Made by a program: the position numbers and the translations under genes
Assembly (NCBI GenBank): GCA_947441895.1
Contig: CANEUT010000019.1
Coordinates: 1-15,163, forward strand
DNA from: Rickettsiales bacterium
GTDB lineage: Bacteria; Pseudomonadota; Alphaproteobacteria; Rickettsiales; UBA3002
Reading direction: 5' to 3'
Length of the DNA stretch: 15,163 bases
The notes under the pieces: model-generated
What the model was told of the DNA's origin: nothing
The model's input: only the letters and a program-made list of their open reading frames with translations
Database searches by the model: none
In this document: piece by piece, positions 1 to 8,321 of the stretch
How the letters are laid out: the number at the start of each line of letters is the position of its first letter
Position numbering within the stretch: the stretch's first letter is position 1

Positions 1-1104
1 AGTGACGATGGTTTTAATGTCGTTATTGAGGGTGAAACTGATGGGTGCCCCGCAGACGCGTTCGAAATCGCGTGGTTCCACCGCTTCTTTGAATTTAGCG
101 CCACTGCGATTGATGACGTTGACGATCTGTTCGAGAGGAATATCAAGTTCTCGCAATACCCGCATGAGCCGCGCCGTGTGCGACACGGATTTCAGCCATA
201 ATTGCGAGACGACCACCACTTTGGAAGATTGTTGGGCGACGCTTGCCACCCATGGCAGCCACACATGCGGCAAATCCAGAATGATAGTGTCATAGCTTTG
301 TTTCAACGTGGTGACTAAAGCGCGGATGGATTCGGCACTGACCATGGGTAAATAGCGCAGTTCGACGGGGGCCGTAATTACATCGAGCTTGCCGTAATTG
401 GCCACCATGCGGCGAATGAGGGTGGCATCAATACCGCGATCGGGATGATCGAACAGCTCGCGGATGCCATAGGGGCTCTGTAAGTTCAGGTGTTTGGCCA
501 CCATACCATATTGATAGTCCATATCGACCAGTACCGTGTTACCGTTATAAATTTGGGCAATGGCATAGGCGGTGTTGACGGCAGCGGTGGAGGCACCATC
601 ACCCGAACCGGAACTTAGGAATGCAAAGACGCGTTTGTCGGACTGCAAAGCTGGTGTGGGGGCCAACGCCTTTTCAGCCACCTGCAACAGACTACCCACC
701 GTGGGGGCGGGTGGTTCGGTCGGTGCAGCAGGGGTTGCCGGTAGTGCGGTTAAAATGCGTACCACTTCGGCGGCGCTAGTTGGCATGGGTAAATAGTCGA
801 TGATACCGCGTGCCAGTAAACCACGATAGAGCAAAATATCGTTGGCATCGCCCACGGCAATGACGCGTGTTCCTGCTTCGCATTGCTGCGCCAGAAAATC
901 GACCTCCCCCAGCACGTCTTGCCCGCGTGCGCCGGTATCAAGCACAATATGGGAGGGGGTAATGTTTTGTTCTTCCAAATAGGTGGCGGCCTGCCCGGGC
1001 GTGCCCACAATTATCAGGGGTTGGGTCACATTGGCGGCAACTGCCAGCTCGTGGCCCCAGGCTTCGCGGCTTGTATCCGATAGAATAATTAAAAATGCAC
1101 GCAT
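1..1104 (-). CDS. cpaE: Tad/Flp pilus assembly ATPase CpaE/TadZ (partial, C-terminus beyond the left edge)
   Basis: I translated this frame directly. It is open from an ATG at 1104 to the window edge, giving 368 residues with no stop, so the C-terminus is missing. Residues 1-120 form a receiver-like alpha/beta domain (starts MRAFLIILSD). A Pro/Ala-rich linker around 121-137 leads to a MinD/ParA-like ATPase domain. The P-loop at about 164-173 reads SSGSGDGAST, without the lysines of a canonical deviant Walker A; VLVDMDYQYG (191-200) is the Walker A' aspartate segment, and TIILDLPH (273-280) the Walker B strand. CpaE/TadZ proteins localise the Tad pilus machinery, often to a pole, and atypical P-loops are known in the family. 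The gene lies 78 bp downstream of cpaD on the same strand. Upstream of the ATG there is only a weak GGTGAGG ribosome-binding match. Identity as CpaE/TadZ is firm; whether it hydrolyses ATP is open. Confidence 0.9.
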   Translation of the reverse strand, partial: MRAFLIILSDTSREAWGHELAVAANVTQPLIIVGTPGQAATYLEEQNITPSHIVLDTGARGQDVLGEVDFLAQQCEAGTRVIAVGDANDILLYRGLLARGIIDYLPMPTSAAEVVRILTALPATPAAPTEPPAPTVGSLLQVAEKALAPTPALQSDKRVFAFLSSGSGDGASTAAVNTAYAIAQIYNGNTVLVDMDYQYGMVAKHLNLQSPYGIRELFDHPDRGIDATLIRRMVANYGKLDVITAPVELRYLPMVSAESIRALVTTLKQSYDTIILDLPHVWLPWVASVAQQSSKVVVVSQLWLKSVSHTARLMRVLRELDIPLEQIVNVINRSGAKFKEAVEPRDFERVCGAPISFTLNNDIKTIVT

Positions 1105-1182
1105 GAAGAAAATTGCCTCACCAGATAGATGTCTGATGAACATACTCAAATTTGGATTAGCAATCCAGCCTAATTGCGTGCG

Positions 1183-1821
1183 CTATTGGGTCGCGGCTGA
1201 AGATACCACCGACTGATCGACGCCGTAGGTTTCTGGCTCTTGTGTTTTGGGTGCATAGGCCCGCTGGATGGCGTTAATGCCTGTTTTGGCGCTTGGGCTA
1301 TCGGACAGATTGGGGCTTACGAATTGTTGTTTATCGGAAACATGTTGCACCATGTTGGCCGATATGGCGCAGCCAAAAGCAGGGTGGTAGCCATTAAAAA
1401 CATTGGGAGTGTTGTTCACAAAACGCGGGTTACAATCATGCGCCAGAATGCGCTCATAGACAAGTGCCACGCTATAATCGCCTGAGGGCACTAAGCGGGT
1501 GGGCACGGCTTCCAAATCGAGCACTTTGAGTGCCTCGACGCAGCGCGGATCATCGGCTGTGCAATAAAGTTCGGCGCGGGTGGGCTGGTCTTTTTCAATC
1601 CAGATGGAAAGTTCGTTCAGGTCATTGCCGGTGACAACCGGCAGGTTCACCACTTCAGAAGATACATCGACCAATGCTTCAGGCCCGCCACGGTTATAGA
1701 AGGCTTCATCGGATGGTGGTTTGCAGCCACCAAGCGCCAGTGCAATGAGCAGGCACAACACCGCCCCGCCGCGAAGGGTTGGTCGAACAGGTGAGGCTGA
1801 TGATTGGTGCATAGCGTCCAT
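1183..1821 (-). CDS. cpaD: Tad pilus biogenesis lipoprotein CpaD
   Basis: This 212-residue protein fits the CpaD family of periplasmic, outer-membrane-associated Tad pilus proteins, thought to assist the CpaC secretin. The N-terminus has a short hydrophobic stretch (about 20-30) ending in a lipobox, LGGC, with Cys33 as the likely lipidated residue. Residues 135-160 contain a stretch of the form NNTPNVFNGYHPAFGCAISAN, matching the conserved CpaD segment in which an Asn/Pro-rich turn precedes FGCA and a helix. The following VSDKQQFVSPNLSD also fits the family. The gene begins one base after the cpaC stop, so the two are surely co-transcribed. Start choice: the ATG at 1821 has almost no spacing from the nearest AGG, while the ATG at 1812 has AGGA eight bases upstream and may be the true start, which would shift the lipobox Cys to residue 30. 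Confidence 0.85.
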   Translation of the reverse strand: MDAMHQSSASPVRPTLRGGAVLCLLIALALGGCKPPSDEAFYNRGGPEALVDVSSEVVNLPVVTGNDLNELSIWIEKDQPTRAELYCTADDPRCVEALKVLDLEAVPTRLVPSGDYSVALVYERILAHDCNPRFVNNTPNVFNGYHPAFGCAISANMVQHVSDKQQFVSPNLSDSPSAKTGINAIQRAYAPKTQEPETYGVDQSVVSSAATQ

Positions 1822-1822
1822 C

Positions 1823-3304
1823 CTAGTTGTCCGTCATGAAGCCGGTGGGGCCTTCAAGGCTGACGCCTTTAATGCCACGGTTCGAGCCCAGCGCACCCAT
1901 GAAAACACTTTCCATAAAGCTTGCGGGACGCAAATCATCGGTCGGCAATTTAATGTCGGAGCCTTTAATGGGGTCAACCAAATAGGGCGTGACCGAAATC
2001 ACCAGTTCGGTTTCGTTGCGCTTGAAAGCGGTGGAGCGAAACAGTGCGCCAAGGACAGGAATTTCGCCCGCGCCAGGCAGCTGGTCGATTTGTGAGGTGA
2101 TGTTGTCACTCATTAATCCGGCGATCATGAAACTTTCGCCGGGAGCCAGCTCGACCGTGGTGGAAGCGCGGCGGGTGGTGATAGAGGGCGCATCGCCCGA
2201 GGTGCCGCTGCTTGAAGTATCAATCTGCGAAACTTCGGGCTGCACCTGAATGCGAATGCGGTTTTGGCTGAGCACGAATGGGGTGAATTTAAGCGCCACC
2301 CCATAGGGTTTATATTCGGTGGTGGTGACGCCTTGTGCCTGCGGTACGCGAATGGGAAATTCACCACCCGCCAGAAATTGCGCTTCCTCGCCCGAAAGCG
2401 CGGTGAGGTTAGGTTCGGCCAGCACCTTAAACAAACCGTCGCGCTCCAGCGCTTCAATGGCCGCGCCGACACCTTGCGCATTGCCACTGCGAATGGATGC
2501 GCTGGCAAATGCATCACTACCAGCGGCATAGGAACCATAGTCGAAGGCGCGGGTAGTGCCATCGGCCGCCAAACCGCCCAGGCGACCAATGGCTGTGCCG
2601 ATGCTGAGATTATCACCAAAGGCTTGCAAGCTGACACCCAGATTTTTTACCGCCGTGCGCTGCACCTCACCAATACGAATACGCAGCATGACCTGCTGGC
2701 CCGAGCTGATTTTCATCATATTGATGATGGGGGAAGCATTTTCTTTGCCGTCATTTATTTTACGTGATTCAAGCTGTTCAGGGCTTAATTTGCCATGAAC
2801 AAATTCCTCGGCAATTTCGAGCGCGCTGGATGCGGCGGCAGCACTACTTACATCGCCCGTTAGCGCAATGCGGGTATTCACCATGCTGACACCAATACGT
2901 TCGGCGGGCAAAAATTCTTTTAACGCACGACGTACGGCGGGCAAATCATAGGTGACGAACACATCCATGCTGCGCACCAGCTTGTGATTGGAATCGAACA
3001 GGCGCATGGTGGTTTGGCCGATGCGCTTGCCGATGACGGATACTTTGCGTTTTCCATGCACATAGACATCGGCCACTTCGGGATCGGTCACAATCACTTC
3101 GCTTAAGTCGCTGGCCGAGGTCACAAGTTCGGAGCGGTTAATGGGCACATAAAAAATGGGGGTGGCGCCGTTATTGACCGTGGTTTTGGTGGGGGCAGAA
3201 CCAATCGATGCCGCATGAGCAGCATGCATGCCTAAACCACCCAATAAAAAAGCTGCCACCAGCACGCGGCAGACAATATTCAAACTGTGCCGCGGTTGAT
3301 TCAT
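1823..3304 (-). CDS. cpaC: Tad pilus outer-membrane secretin CpaC/RcpA
   Basis: Taken from the ATG at 3304 the protein has 493 residues. The frame is open further upstream (to 3496), but that part overlaps cpaB, is rich in Cys, His and Arg, and looks non-coding. The chosen ATG overlaps the cpaB stop as ATGA and is followed at once by a signal peptide (hydrophobic 11-24, cleavage near AHA-A at 31-32). Residues about 50-118 are the secretin-associated N-terminal pilus domain, 119-170 a BON-like segment, and 200-445 the secretin core. Clear landmarks are LFKVLAEPNLTALSGEEAQFL (from 291), FPIRVP (316-321), ELAPGESFMIAGL (385-397) and EIPVLGALFRS (414-424), typical of the secretin C-terminal signature. 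The protein should form the outer-membrane channel through which the Flp pilus leaves the cell. The C-terminal tail after 445 is variable in the family. Confidence 0.94.
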   Translation of the reverse strand: MNQPRHSLNIVCRVLVAAFLLGGLGMHAAHAASIGSAPTKTTVNNGATPIFYVPINRSELVTSASDLSEVIVTDPEVADVYVHGKRKVSVIGKRIGQTTMRLFDSNHKLVRSMDVFVTYDLPAVRRALKEFLPAERIGVSMVNTRIALTGDVSSAAAASSALEIAEEFVHGKLSPEQLESRKINDGKENASPIINMMKISSGQQVMLRIRIGEVQRTAVKNLGVSLQAFGDNLSIGTAIGRLGGLAADGTTRAFDYGSYAAGSDAFASASIRSGNAQGVGAAIEALERDGLFKVLAEPNLTALSGEEAQFLAGGEFPIRVPQAQGVTTTEYKPYGVALKFTPFVLSQNRIRIQVQPEVSQIDTSSSGTSGDAPSITTRRASTTVELAPGESFMIAGLMSDNITSQIDQLPGAGEIPVLGALFRSTAFKRNETELVISVTPYLVDPIKGSDIKLPTDDLRPASFMESVFMGALGSNRGIKGVSLEGPTGFMTDN

Positions 3305-4284
3305 GGGGCCGGTTTCGTTGTGGTGACAGGTGAAGTAGGCGTTGCGGCGGGCGGTGTGGCTGTTGCAGCCGGGGATGGCGTGTCGCTTACAATTTCGGTG
3401 GAGGTAATGCCACGAATAATGGTGACGTTGCTGACACCGCCGACAGCGGAGCCTGTTGTATTTGGAATGTTCAGGGCACCACTGCCATCGTTCCACTGCG
3501 AAATATCATTGGGTCCGGTGAGGGTCAGCGGGTCGGAGGACTCGCGGTCGGCCAGAGCCCGCAGCGCCATGGTAAGGGTGCCCACTTTTTGGCCTAGGCG
3601 CAAACGCTGGGCATCGGTTTGCGAAACCATGAGCGACACGCTACGCGGAATGAGTAATTTTCCATCCCTGTCAAGCGAACCCGCATTACTGGAGCGCTGA
3701 TCAACCGCTAGCACGGTGACATTGGTAAGCAAGGTTTCGGTGACGGGTTCTTTTTCTTTGCGCGGTGGCTTGGGTTGACCGCCGACGATCGGGTCGTTCA
3801 CCCATTTTTCAACATCATGCGTCAACAAAATATCGACGCGGTCACCCGGGAACACAAAACCAGCGAGACCTTCAATCTCATTGGTCTGAATGGTAATCAC
3901 ACGCATACCCTTTGGCAAATCACCAGCCAGAAAATTTGGATCATTTGGGTTAGCGAGTTTGGTTTTAATCAGCGGCTCTTGTTGTTGAAATGCGGCGCGG
4001 GCAATCATGCCCACTACTTTACCGGCACCACCTTCCGCGCGAATAAAACCATCCAGCACTAGGTTCTCGGGCCAGGGCTGAACGGTGAGCATTTCTTGCG
4101 TAACCGCACTGCCAATAGCAATGGGTTGGGCGGCCACATAAACGCTGACAGTTTTAATTTGCGGCGCGGCAGTTTGCTGGCCGGCAACCGGTGGTGGTGG
4201 GGCGTTACTGGCTGACATGCGAAGCACGATGACGGCCGCAATGGCAGCAAACATAATCGCAGCAATTAAACCACCAAAACGCAT
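3301..4284 (-). CDS. cpaB: Flp pilus assembly protein CpaB/RcpC
   Basis: This 327-residue protein matches CpaB/RcpC. Residues 5-22 form an N-terminal membrane anchor, followed by a Pro/Gln-rich linker. Residues about 44-115 form a SAF domain (VSVYVAAQPIAIGSAVTQEML, then WPENLV and VVGMIARAAFQQQEPL). Next is the RcpC/CpaB domain (GMRVITIQTNEIEGLAGFVFPGDRVDILLT, about 127-155, and PRSVSLMVSQTDAQRLRLGQ, 213-232). The C-terminus is a low-complexity Ala/Pro/Thr tail. CpaB is a periplasmic-side component of the Tad secretion machine that works with the secretin. It is the first pilus gene visible here: no pilin (flp) or prepilin peptidase gene lies upstream, because the divergent guaA follows. A weak AGG sits eight bases before the ATG. 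Overlap with cpaC by four bases suggests translational coupling. Confidence 0.92.
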   Translation of the reverse strand: MRFGGLIAAIMFAAIAAVIVLRMSASNAPPPPVAGQQTAAPQIKTVSVYVAAQPIAIGSAVTQEMLTVQPWPENLVLDGFIRAEGGAGKVVGMIARAAFQQQEPLIKTKLANPNDPNFLAGDLPKGMRVITIQTNEIEGLAGFVFPGDRVDILLTHDVEKWVNDPIVGGQPKPPRKEKEPVTETLLTNVTVLAVDQRSSNAGSLDRDGKLLIPRSVSLMVSQTDAQRLRLGQKVGTLTMALRALADRESSDPLTLTGPNDISQWNDGSGALNIPNTTGSAVGGVSNVTIIRGITSTEIVSDTPSPAATATPPAATPTSPVTTTKPAP

Positions 4285-4505
4285 CGATTGTACCTATTAC
4301 AAACACCAAAAAACAACGGCCTGTTGAAAAAAGATTAACCGCCGTGACATAATAACAACGATCGATGTACCCACAGGCATCCAACCGCGTCAAGAAGTTA
4401 TCCTCACCTATCCCCCGCTGGTTTGGCGCACGCATAAAAATCATTGCTCGCGCGTTGCCAGGCGCTATGGTGCGCGCAATAAAATCTATCAACCGCGAGA
4501 TTTTT
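4285..4505. promoter_or_regulatory. Divergent intergenic region between cpaB and guaA, with a candidate guaA promoter
   Basis: This 221-bp region separates the divergent pilus operon and guaA and must hold the guaA promoter and probably one for the pilus genes. On the plus strand, TTGCCA at 4455-4460 and AATAAA at 4478-4483 are 17 bp apart, a reasonable -35/-10 pair that would start transcription about 15 bases before the GTG codon of guaA. I see no convincing -35/-10 pair for cpaB, although TATTAT and TGTAAT hexamers occur on the minus strand. The guaA frame is open from 4365, but the extra residues do not resemble GuaA. No riboswitch-like structure was recognised. Confidence 0.35.
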
Positions 4506-6062
4506 GTGACGACAGCGCATGAGCGTATTTTAATTCTTGATTTTGGCTCGCAGGTGACGCAGCTGATTGCGCGGCGCGTGCGCGAAGCCGGTGTGTATAG
4601 CGAGATTCGTCCCTTCACCACATCGCTTGATGATATTCGCGCCTTCGCGCCCAAAGGTATTATTCTCTCCGGCGGTCCGGCGTCGGTGCATGAAAGCGCC
4701 AGCCCCACCATCTCGAAAGAAATTTTCAATCTCGGTGTGCCGCTGCTTGGCATTTGTTATGGCGAACAGCTGATTTGCAATTTGCTGGGTGCCAAAGTAG
4801 TGCCCGGCACCACGCGTGAATTTGGCCGCGCCGAAATTGATGTGGTGGCCAACAATGCGTTGTTTGAAGGCGTGTGGGGCGTGGGCGATAGGCCCACCGT
4901 GTGGATGAGCCACGGCGATAAAATTGAATCACTGCCCGATGGGTTTGTGGTGGCGGCAAAAAATGCTGCTGCACCGTTTGCCGCCATCGCGAACGATGCC
5001 GCGCAGATTTACGGCGTGCAGTTTCATCCCGAAGTGGCGCATACACCGCAAGGCGCCGCGCTGATTGATAATTTCGTGCGTCGCATTTGTCGCTGTGCCG
5101 GCGACTGGAGCATGAAGGCGTTTCGTAGCGAAGAAATTGAACGTATTCGGGTGCAGGTTGGCAAAAGCAAGGTTATCTGCGGCGTGTCAGGCGGGGTGGA
5201 TTCCACGGTGGTGGCAAGCCTGCTGCACGAGGCCATTGGTGATCAGCTGGCGTGCATTTTTGTGGATACCGGCATGCTGCGTTTGAATGAAGGTGAGCAA
5301 GTCAAAAAACGTTTCAACGAACATTACGGCATTCCGCTGATTTATGTCGATGCCAGCGCCGTTTTCCTCTCGCGTTTGAATGGCGTCAGCGACCCTGAGC
5401 GCAAACGTAAAATTATTGGTGAAACCTTCATCGAAATTTTCGAACAGGAAGCAAAAAATATTCCAGATGCCGACTTTTTAGCCCAAGGCACCTTGTATCC
5501 CGATGTCATCGAGTCGGTGAGTTTTAGTGGTGGGCCCAGCGTGACGATTAAATCGCACCATAATGTGGGCGGGCTTCCGGCGCGCATGAATTTGAAACTG
5601 GTGGAACCGTTGCGTGAATTATTCAAAGACGAAGTGCGCAAACTGGGGCTAGAACTTGGTATTCCACGTGATTTGGTGTTCCGCCATCCGTTCCCGGGTC
5701 CGGGTTTGGCCATTCGCATTCCGGGTGAAATTACGGGCGAAAAACTGGAATTGCTACGCCGCGCCGATGCGATTTACATCGAAGAACTGCGCAGTAATAA
5801 TCTCTATGACCAGATTTGGCAGGCCATCACCGTGCTGCTGCCAGTGAAAACCGTGGGGGTGATGGGTGATGCCCGCACCTATGAATTTGTCTGTGCCATT
5901 CGCGCTGTCACCAGCACCGATGGCATGACGGCGGACGTGTTCCCCATTCCTCATGATTTAATGAATAAAATTGCCGTTCGCATTGTGAACGAAGTGCGCG
6001 GCATTAACCGCGTGGTGGTTGATATTACCAGCAAGCCGCCCGCAACCATTGAGTGGGAATGA
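4506..6062 (+). CDS. guaA: GMP synthase (glutamine-hydrolysing)
   Basis: GuaA converts XMP to GMP using glutamine and ATP, the last step of de novo GMP synthesis. From the GTG at 4506 the protein has 518 residues, the usual family size. Residues 7-195 are the class I glutamine amidotransferase: LILDFGSQVTQLIARRVRE near the start, nucleophile Cys84 in GICYGEQL, and the His174/Glu176 pair in VQFHPE. The ATP-pyrophosphatase domain follows, with the PP-loop GVSGGVDS at 226-233 and FVDTGMLRLNEGE after it. The C-terminal dimerisation/XMP-binding domain holds HHNVGGLP, FRHPFPGPGLAIRIPGE and the terminal TSKPPATIEWE. The frame extends upstream to 4365, but the added residues are basic and unrelated; homologues begin at about this THERIL-like position. 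An ATG at 4467 is the main alternative. The ribosome-binding site before the GTG is weak (GAGA). All catalytic residues are present. Confidence 0.97.
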   Translation: MTTAHERILILDFGSQVTQLIARRVREAGVYSEIRPFTTSLDDIRAFAPKGIILSGGPASVHESASPTISKEIFNLGVPLLGICYGEQLICNLLGAKVVPGTTREFGRAEIDVVANNALFEGVWGVGDRPTVWMSHGDKIESLPDGFVVAAKNAAAPFAAIANDAAQIYGVQFHPEVAHTPQGAALIDNFVRRICRCAGDWSMKAFRSEEIERIRVQVGKSKVICGVSGGVDSTVVASLLHEAIGDQLACIFVDTGMLRLNEGEQVKKRFNEHYGIPLIYVDASAVFLSRLNGVSDPERKRKIIGETFIEIFEQEAKNIPDADFLAQGTLYPDVIESVSFSGGPSVTIKSHHNVGGLPARMNLKLVEPLRELFKDEVRKLGLELGIPRDLVFRHPFPGPGLAIRIPGEITGEKLELLRRADAIYIEELRSNNLYDQIWQAITVLLPVKTVGVMGDARTYEFVCAIRAVTSTDGMTADVFPIPHDLMNKIAVRIVNEVRGINRVVVDITSKPPATIEWE

Positions 6063-6071
6063 CGATGGCAC

Positions 6072-6187
6072 AATCAGTTCTGGCTGGCCATTTGCTTGTC
6101 GCGGCCGTGCTCGCATCCTCAAGTAGCGCTGCTACATTCCGGCGCTGCGCGCGGGCGCTTCGCGCTACTACCTACCCAGAACTGATT
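6072..6187. repeat. Spacer between guaA and yfgM bounded by a perfect 12-bp inverted repeat
   Basis: The guaA-yfgM gap (6063-6226) holds no gene. AATCAGTTCTGG at 6072-6083 is the exact reverse complement of CCAGAACTGATT at 6176-6187, with 92 bases between them. The enclosed DNA is GC-rich and itself contains short self-complementary GCGC-rich stretches (for example AGTAGCGCTGCTAC around 6122-6136 and CGCTTCGCGC around 6157-6166). This could be a small palindromic dispersed repeat (MITE- or REP-like) or a long-armed terminator structure after guaA. There is no T-run after the right arm, which argues against a simple intrinsic terminator. Both readings are inference. Confidence 0.55.
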
Positions 6188-6226
6188 TCTTGTGATATTC
6201 CGGCGCACGTATAAGGAGATTTAATC

Positions 6227-6853
6227 ATGGCCGATGATGATGGATTGCTGCGCGAAGTTGATGCTGACATGCGCACCGAACGGCTGATGGCGGCGTGGCG
6301 CCAATACCGTTCGTTGCTGGTGGTGTTTGTGGTGAGTGTGTTGCTGGCTACCACTGCCAATGTGCTGTGGCAGAACTACCGTGTGCATCGTGGGGGCGTG
6401 TGGCTCGAACAGTTAACCGCAGCGCAAAATCAGTTTAATCAGGGAAATTTTATTGACGCTGAAAAAGGTTTCGCTGTGGTGGCCGCCGAGGCCAGTGGCG
6501 AACTTTCGGCCGTGGCCAATATTTGGCACGCCCGCGCCTTGATTGGTCAAGGGAACACCGCCAAAGCAGTGGCAGTGCTAACCACGGCCGCGCAAACAAA
6601 TGGTTTGTGGGGTGACGTGGCCTGTTTGCGTTTGGCGGCGATTAGCGCGAAAGACGCCACCTGTTTGTCGGACCCAAAAACTTCGCCGCTGGCATGGCAG
6701 CGCGGTGCTTGGGCGGCCGCCGAATTCTGGCAAGCGGGTGATAAAGCGCGTGCCATCGCCACGCTGGAGCCATGGGTACTTGATGCCAGCACGCCGGAAG
6801 CCAGCCGCGCTGAATTGCAGCAGTGGCTTGCCACCATGAAGACCGCTAAATAA
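6227..6853 (+). CDS. yfgM: YfgM-like membrane-anchored tetratricopeptide protein
   Basis: This 208-residue protein has a short acidic N-terminus, one membrane span (about 29-48, LLVVFVVSVLLATTANVLW) and a helical Ala-rich periplasmic part with TPR-like repeats (LEQLTAAQNQFNQGNFIDAEKGF, then ANIWHARALIGQGNTAKAVAVL, and WAAAEFWQAGDKARAIATL). This is the architecture of YfgM (TPR_21 domain), which in E. coli associates with the SecYEG translocon and periplasmic chaperones. The gene order yfgM-bamB-der is the same as in E. coli and supports the call more than sequence alone, since TPR proteins diverge quickly. A strong ribosome-binding site, AAGGAGA, lies seven to eight bases before the ATG. The stop codon overlaps the bamB start by one base (TAATG), so the two genes are coupled. 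Function in this organism is inferred from context. Confidence 0.82.
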   Translation: MADDDGLLREVDADMRTERLMAAWRQYRSLLVVFVVSVLLATTANVLWQNYRVHRGGVWLEQLTAAQNQFNQGNFIDAEKGFAVVAAEASGELSAVANIWHARALIGQGNTAKAVAVLTTAAQTNGLWGDVACLRLAAISAKDATCLSDPKTSPLAWQRGAWAAAEFWQAGDKARAIATLEPWVLDASTPEASRAELQQWLATMKTAK

Positions 6854-8181
6854 TGCGTTTTATGAAACAGAATGCACTGCTTGCCTGCCTGTTTTTATTG
6901 GCCGCATGCGAAACGCCAAGCTGGGCCGGTGGCAGCCCGCCAGAAATTAAGCGCGCCGCGGGTGAACGCACCGATGTGCTGCTGAATGTAAAGCGCTTAA
7001 AGCCCGATGCCGCCGTGGCCGAACAGGCGGTGGATGTGCCCGAACCGGCGGATTTGACGGAATGGCATAACCACAACGAAGCCATGCAAACACCGCATAT
7101 TGCCTCCACCGGATTTGCCCGCGAACAATCGGCACGCATTGGTGATGGCAATGATTTCTCGCGCGATACCGTGTCGCCGCCCATTGTGGCCGGTGGCGTG
7201 GTTTATGCCATGGATGCTGCGGGCGTGGTGTCGGCCCATGATGCAGCGGACATCGACAAAATTCGCTGGGTTGATAAATCGGGCCTGACTGAAAACGTGT
7301 ATGATGTGCTGGGCGGTGGTTTAGCGTTTGATGATGGGGTGGTCTATGCCACCACCGGCTATGGTAATTTACGCGCTATTGATACGGCAACGGGCAAAAG
7401 CAAATGGAATGTGCGTGTGGGCGCACCCGTGCGTGGCGCACCTGCGGTGGGCAGTGGCATGGTGGTGGTGCTCACGGCCGATAACCAAACATTGGCGTTT
7501 GATATAGCCACCGGTGCGCCGCGCTGGGAACATCGCGGCATTAAAGAATCGGCTGGCTATTTTTCCACCACCGCACCGGTGATGAGTGATGGCATGGTGG
7601 TGGCGGCCTATTCGTCGGGCGAGCTGTTTGTGATGCGCGCCGAAACCGGAAGCGTGGTGTGGTCGGACGCGCTCGGCAACACCGTAAAAACCCGCGCCAG
7701 TGCGGTATTCAGCGGCATTGACGCCGACCCCATCGTGCAAGATGGCGTGGTGGTGGTGGTGAGCTCCAGCGGTGAAATGCAGGCCAGCGCACTGCTAAAT
7801 GGTCGCCCGCTGTGGCAAATTAAAGTGGCCTCGCACCGCACGCCGTGGTCGGCGGGCAATGCGTTGTTTGTGTTATCGGACACGCACGACATTGCGGCTA
7901 TTTTCAAGCGCGACGGGCTGATTCGCTGGTCGGAGTCGCTTGCCGTGGCCGATAAAAATGACCCAAACAAAGACAAAACCCCGCCGCTTTATGGCCCCAT
8001 TCTGGCGGGCAACGCGGTGATGGTGATGGACCATAAAGGCCAGCTTTTCAGCTTTAAACCCGACACTGGCGAACGGCTTGCCACCCGCGAGCTGACCAGA
8101 AATATTGTAAGTTCGCCCATTATGGCGGGTGGCGCCATGTATGTGATGACAAAAGACGCGAAGCTGCGGAAGTATTATTAA
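6853..8181 (+). CDS. bamB: Outer membrane protein assembly lipoprotein BamB
   Basis: BamB is the beta-propeller lipoprotein of the BAM complex, which folds beta-barrel proteins into the outer membrane. The 442-residue product begins with a lipoprotein signal (LACLFLLAAC, Cys19; Cys16 if translation starts at the ATG at 6862). From about residue 110 it is a run of PQQ/WD-like blades with the recurrent pattern GxVYAxDAxG, DIDKIRWVDKSG, GYGNLRAIDTATGKSKWNVRVG, TLAFDIATGAPRWEHRG and LFVMRAETGSVVWSDALG, ending with a blade around LFSFKPDTGERLATREL and MYVMTKDAKLRKYY. The stretch between the lipobox and the first blade (about 20-100) is longer than in E. coli BamB (392 residues) and probably a flexible linker. 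The gene overlaps yfgM by one base and is followed by der after 140 bp. Confidence 0.92.
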   Translation: MRFMKQNALLACLFLLAACETPSWAGGSPPEIKRAAGERTDVLLNVKRLKPDAAVAEQAVDVPEPADLTEWHNHNEAMQTPHIASTGFAREQSARIGDGNDFSRDTVSPPIVAGGVVYAMDAAGVVSAHDAADIDKIRWVDKSGLTENVYDVLGGGLAFDDGVVYATTGYGNLRAIDTATGKSKWNVRVGAPVRGAPAVGSGMVVVLTADNQTLAFDIATGAPRWEHRGIKESAGYFSTTAPVMSDGMVVAAYSSGELFVMRAETGSVVWSDALGNTVKTRASAVFSGIDADPIVQDGVVVVVSSSGEMQASALLNGRPLWQIKVASHRTPWSAGNALFVLSDTHDIAAIFKRDGLIRWSESLAVADKNDPNKDKTPPLYGPILAGNAVMVMDHKGQLFSFKPDTGERLATRELTRNIVSSPIMAGGAMYVMTKDAKLRKYY

Positions 8182-8185
8182 ACTT

Positions 8186-8224
8186 ACTTCAAAGTCCTTC
8201 GCTTCGCTCAGTGTACTTTGAAGT
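8186..8224. repeat. Perfect 10-bp inverted repeat (hairpin) after bamB
   Basis: ACTTCAAAGT (8186-8195) and ACTTTGAAGT (8215-8224) are exact reverse complements with a 19-base loop containing TTCGCTTCGCTC. The structure starts four bases after the bamB stop. There is no T-tract after the right arm, so it is a poor intrinsic terminator; it may be a small dispersed repeat. The rest of the 8182-8321 gap has another GC-rich stretch (CTTCGGGGCGGCCC) but no gene and no clear promoter for der. Confidence 0.55.
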
Positions 8225-8321
8225 GGAGTATCGAAGCTGTCGCCTTCGGGGCGGCCCTCAGGCGCCAGTAGTAATGAAAAGCTAGTAAAGAACGGCCTTT
8301 CCATGCTATACGCCCCGACTT

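Noticed and set aside
3305..3496. Upstream extension of the cpaC frame (64 extra codons)
   Set aside because: It overlaps cpaB, is rich in Cys/His/Arg, and would bury the signal peptide that follows the ATG at 3304.
4365..4505. Upstream extension of the guaA frame from 4365
   Set aside because: The added basic residues do not resemble GuaA, which begins near THERIL-like sequence; the GTG at 4506 gives the usual length.
7873..8304. Minus-strand open frame across the bamB end and spacer
   Set aside because: It is antisense to bamB, and its N-terminal part only reads through the intergenic repeat.
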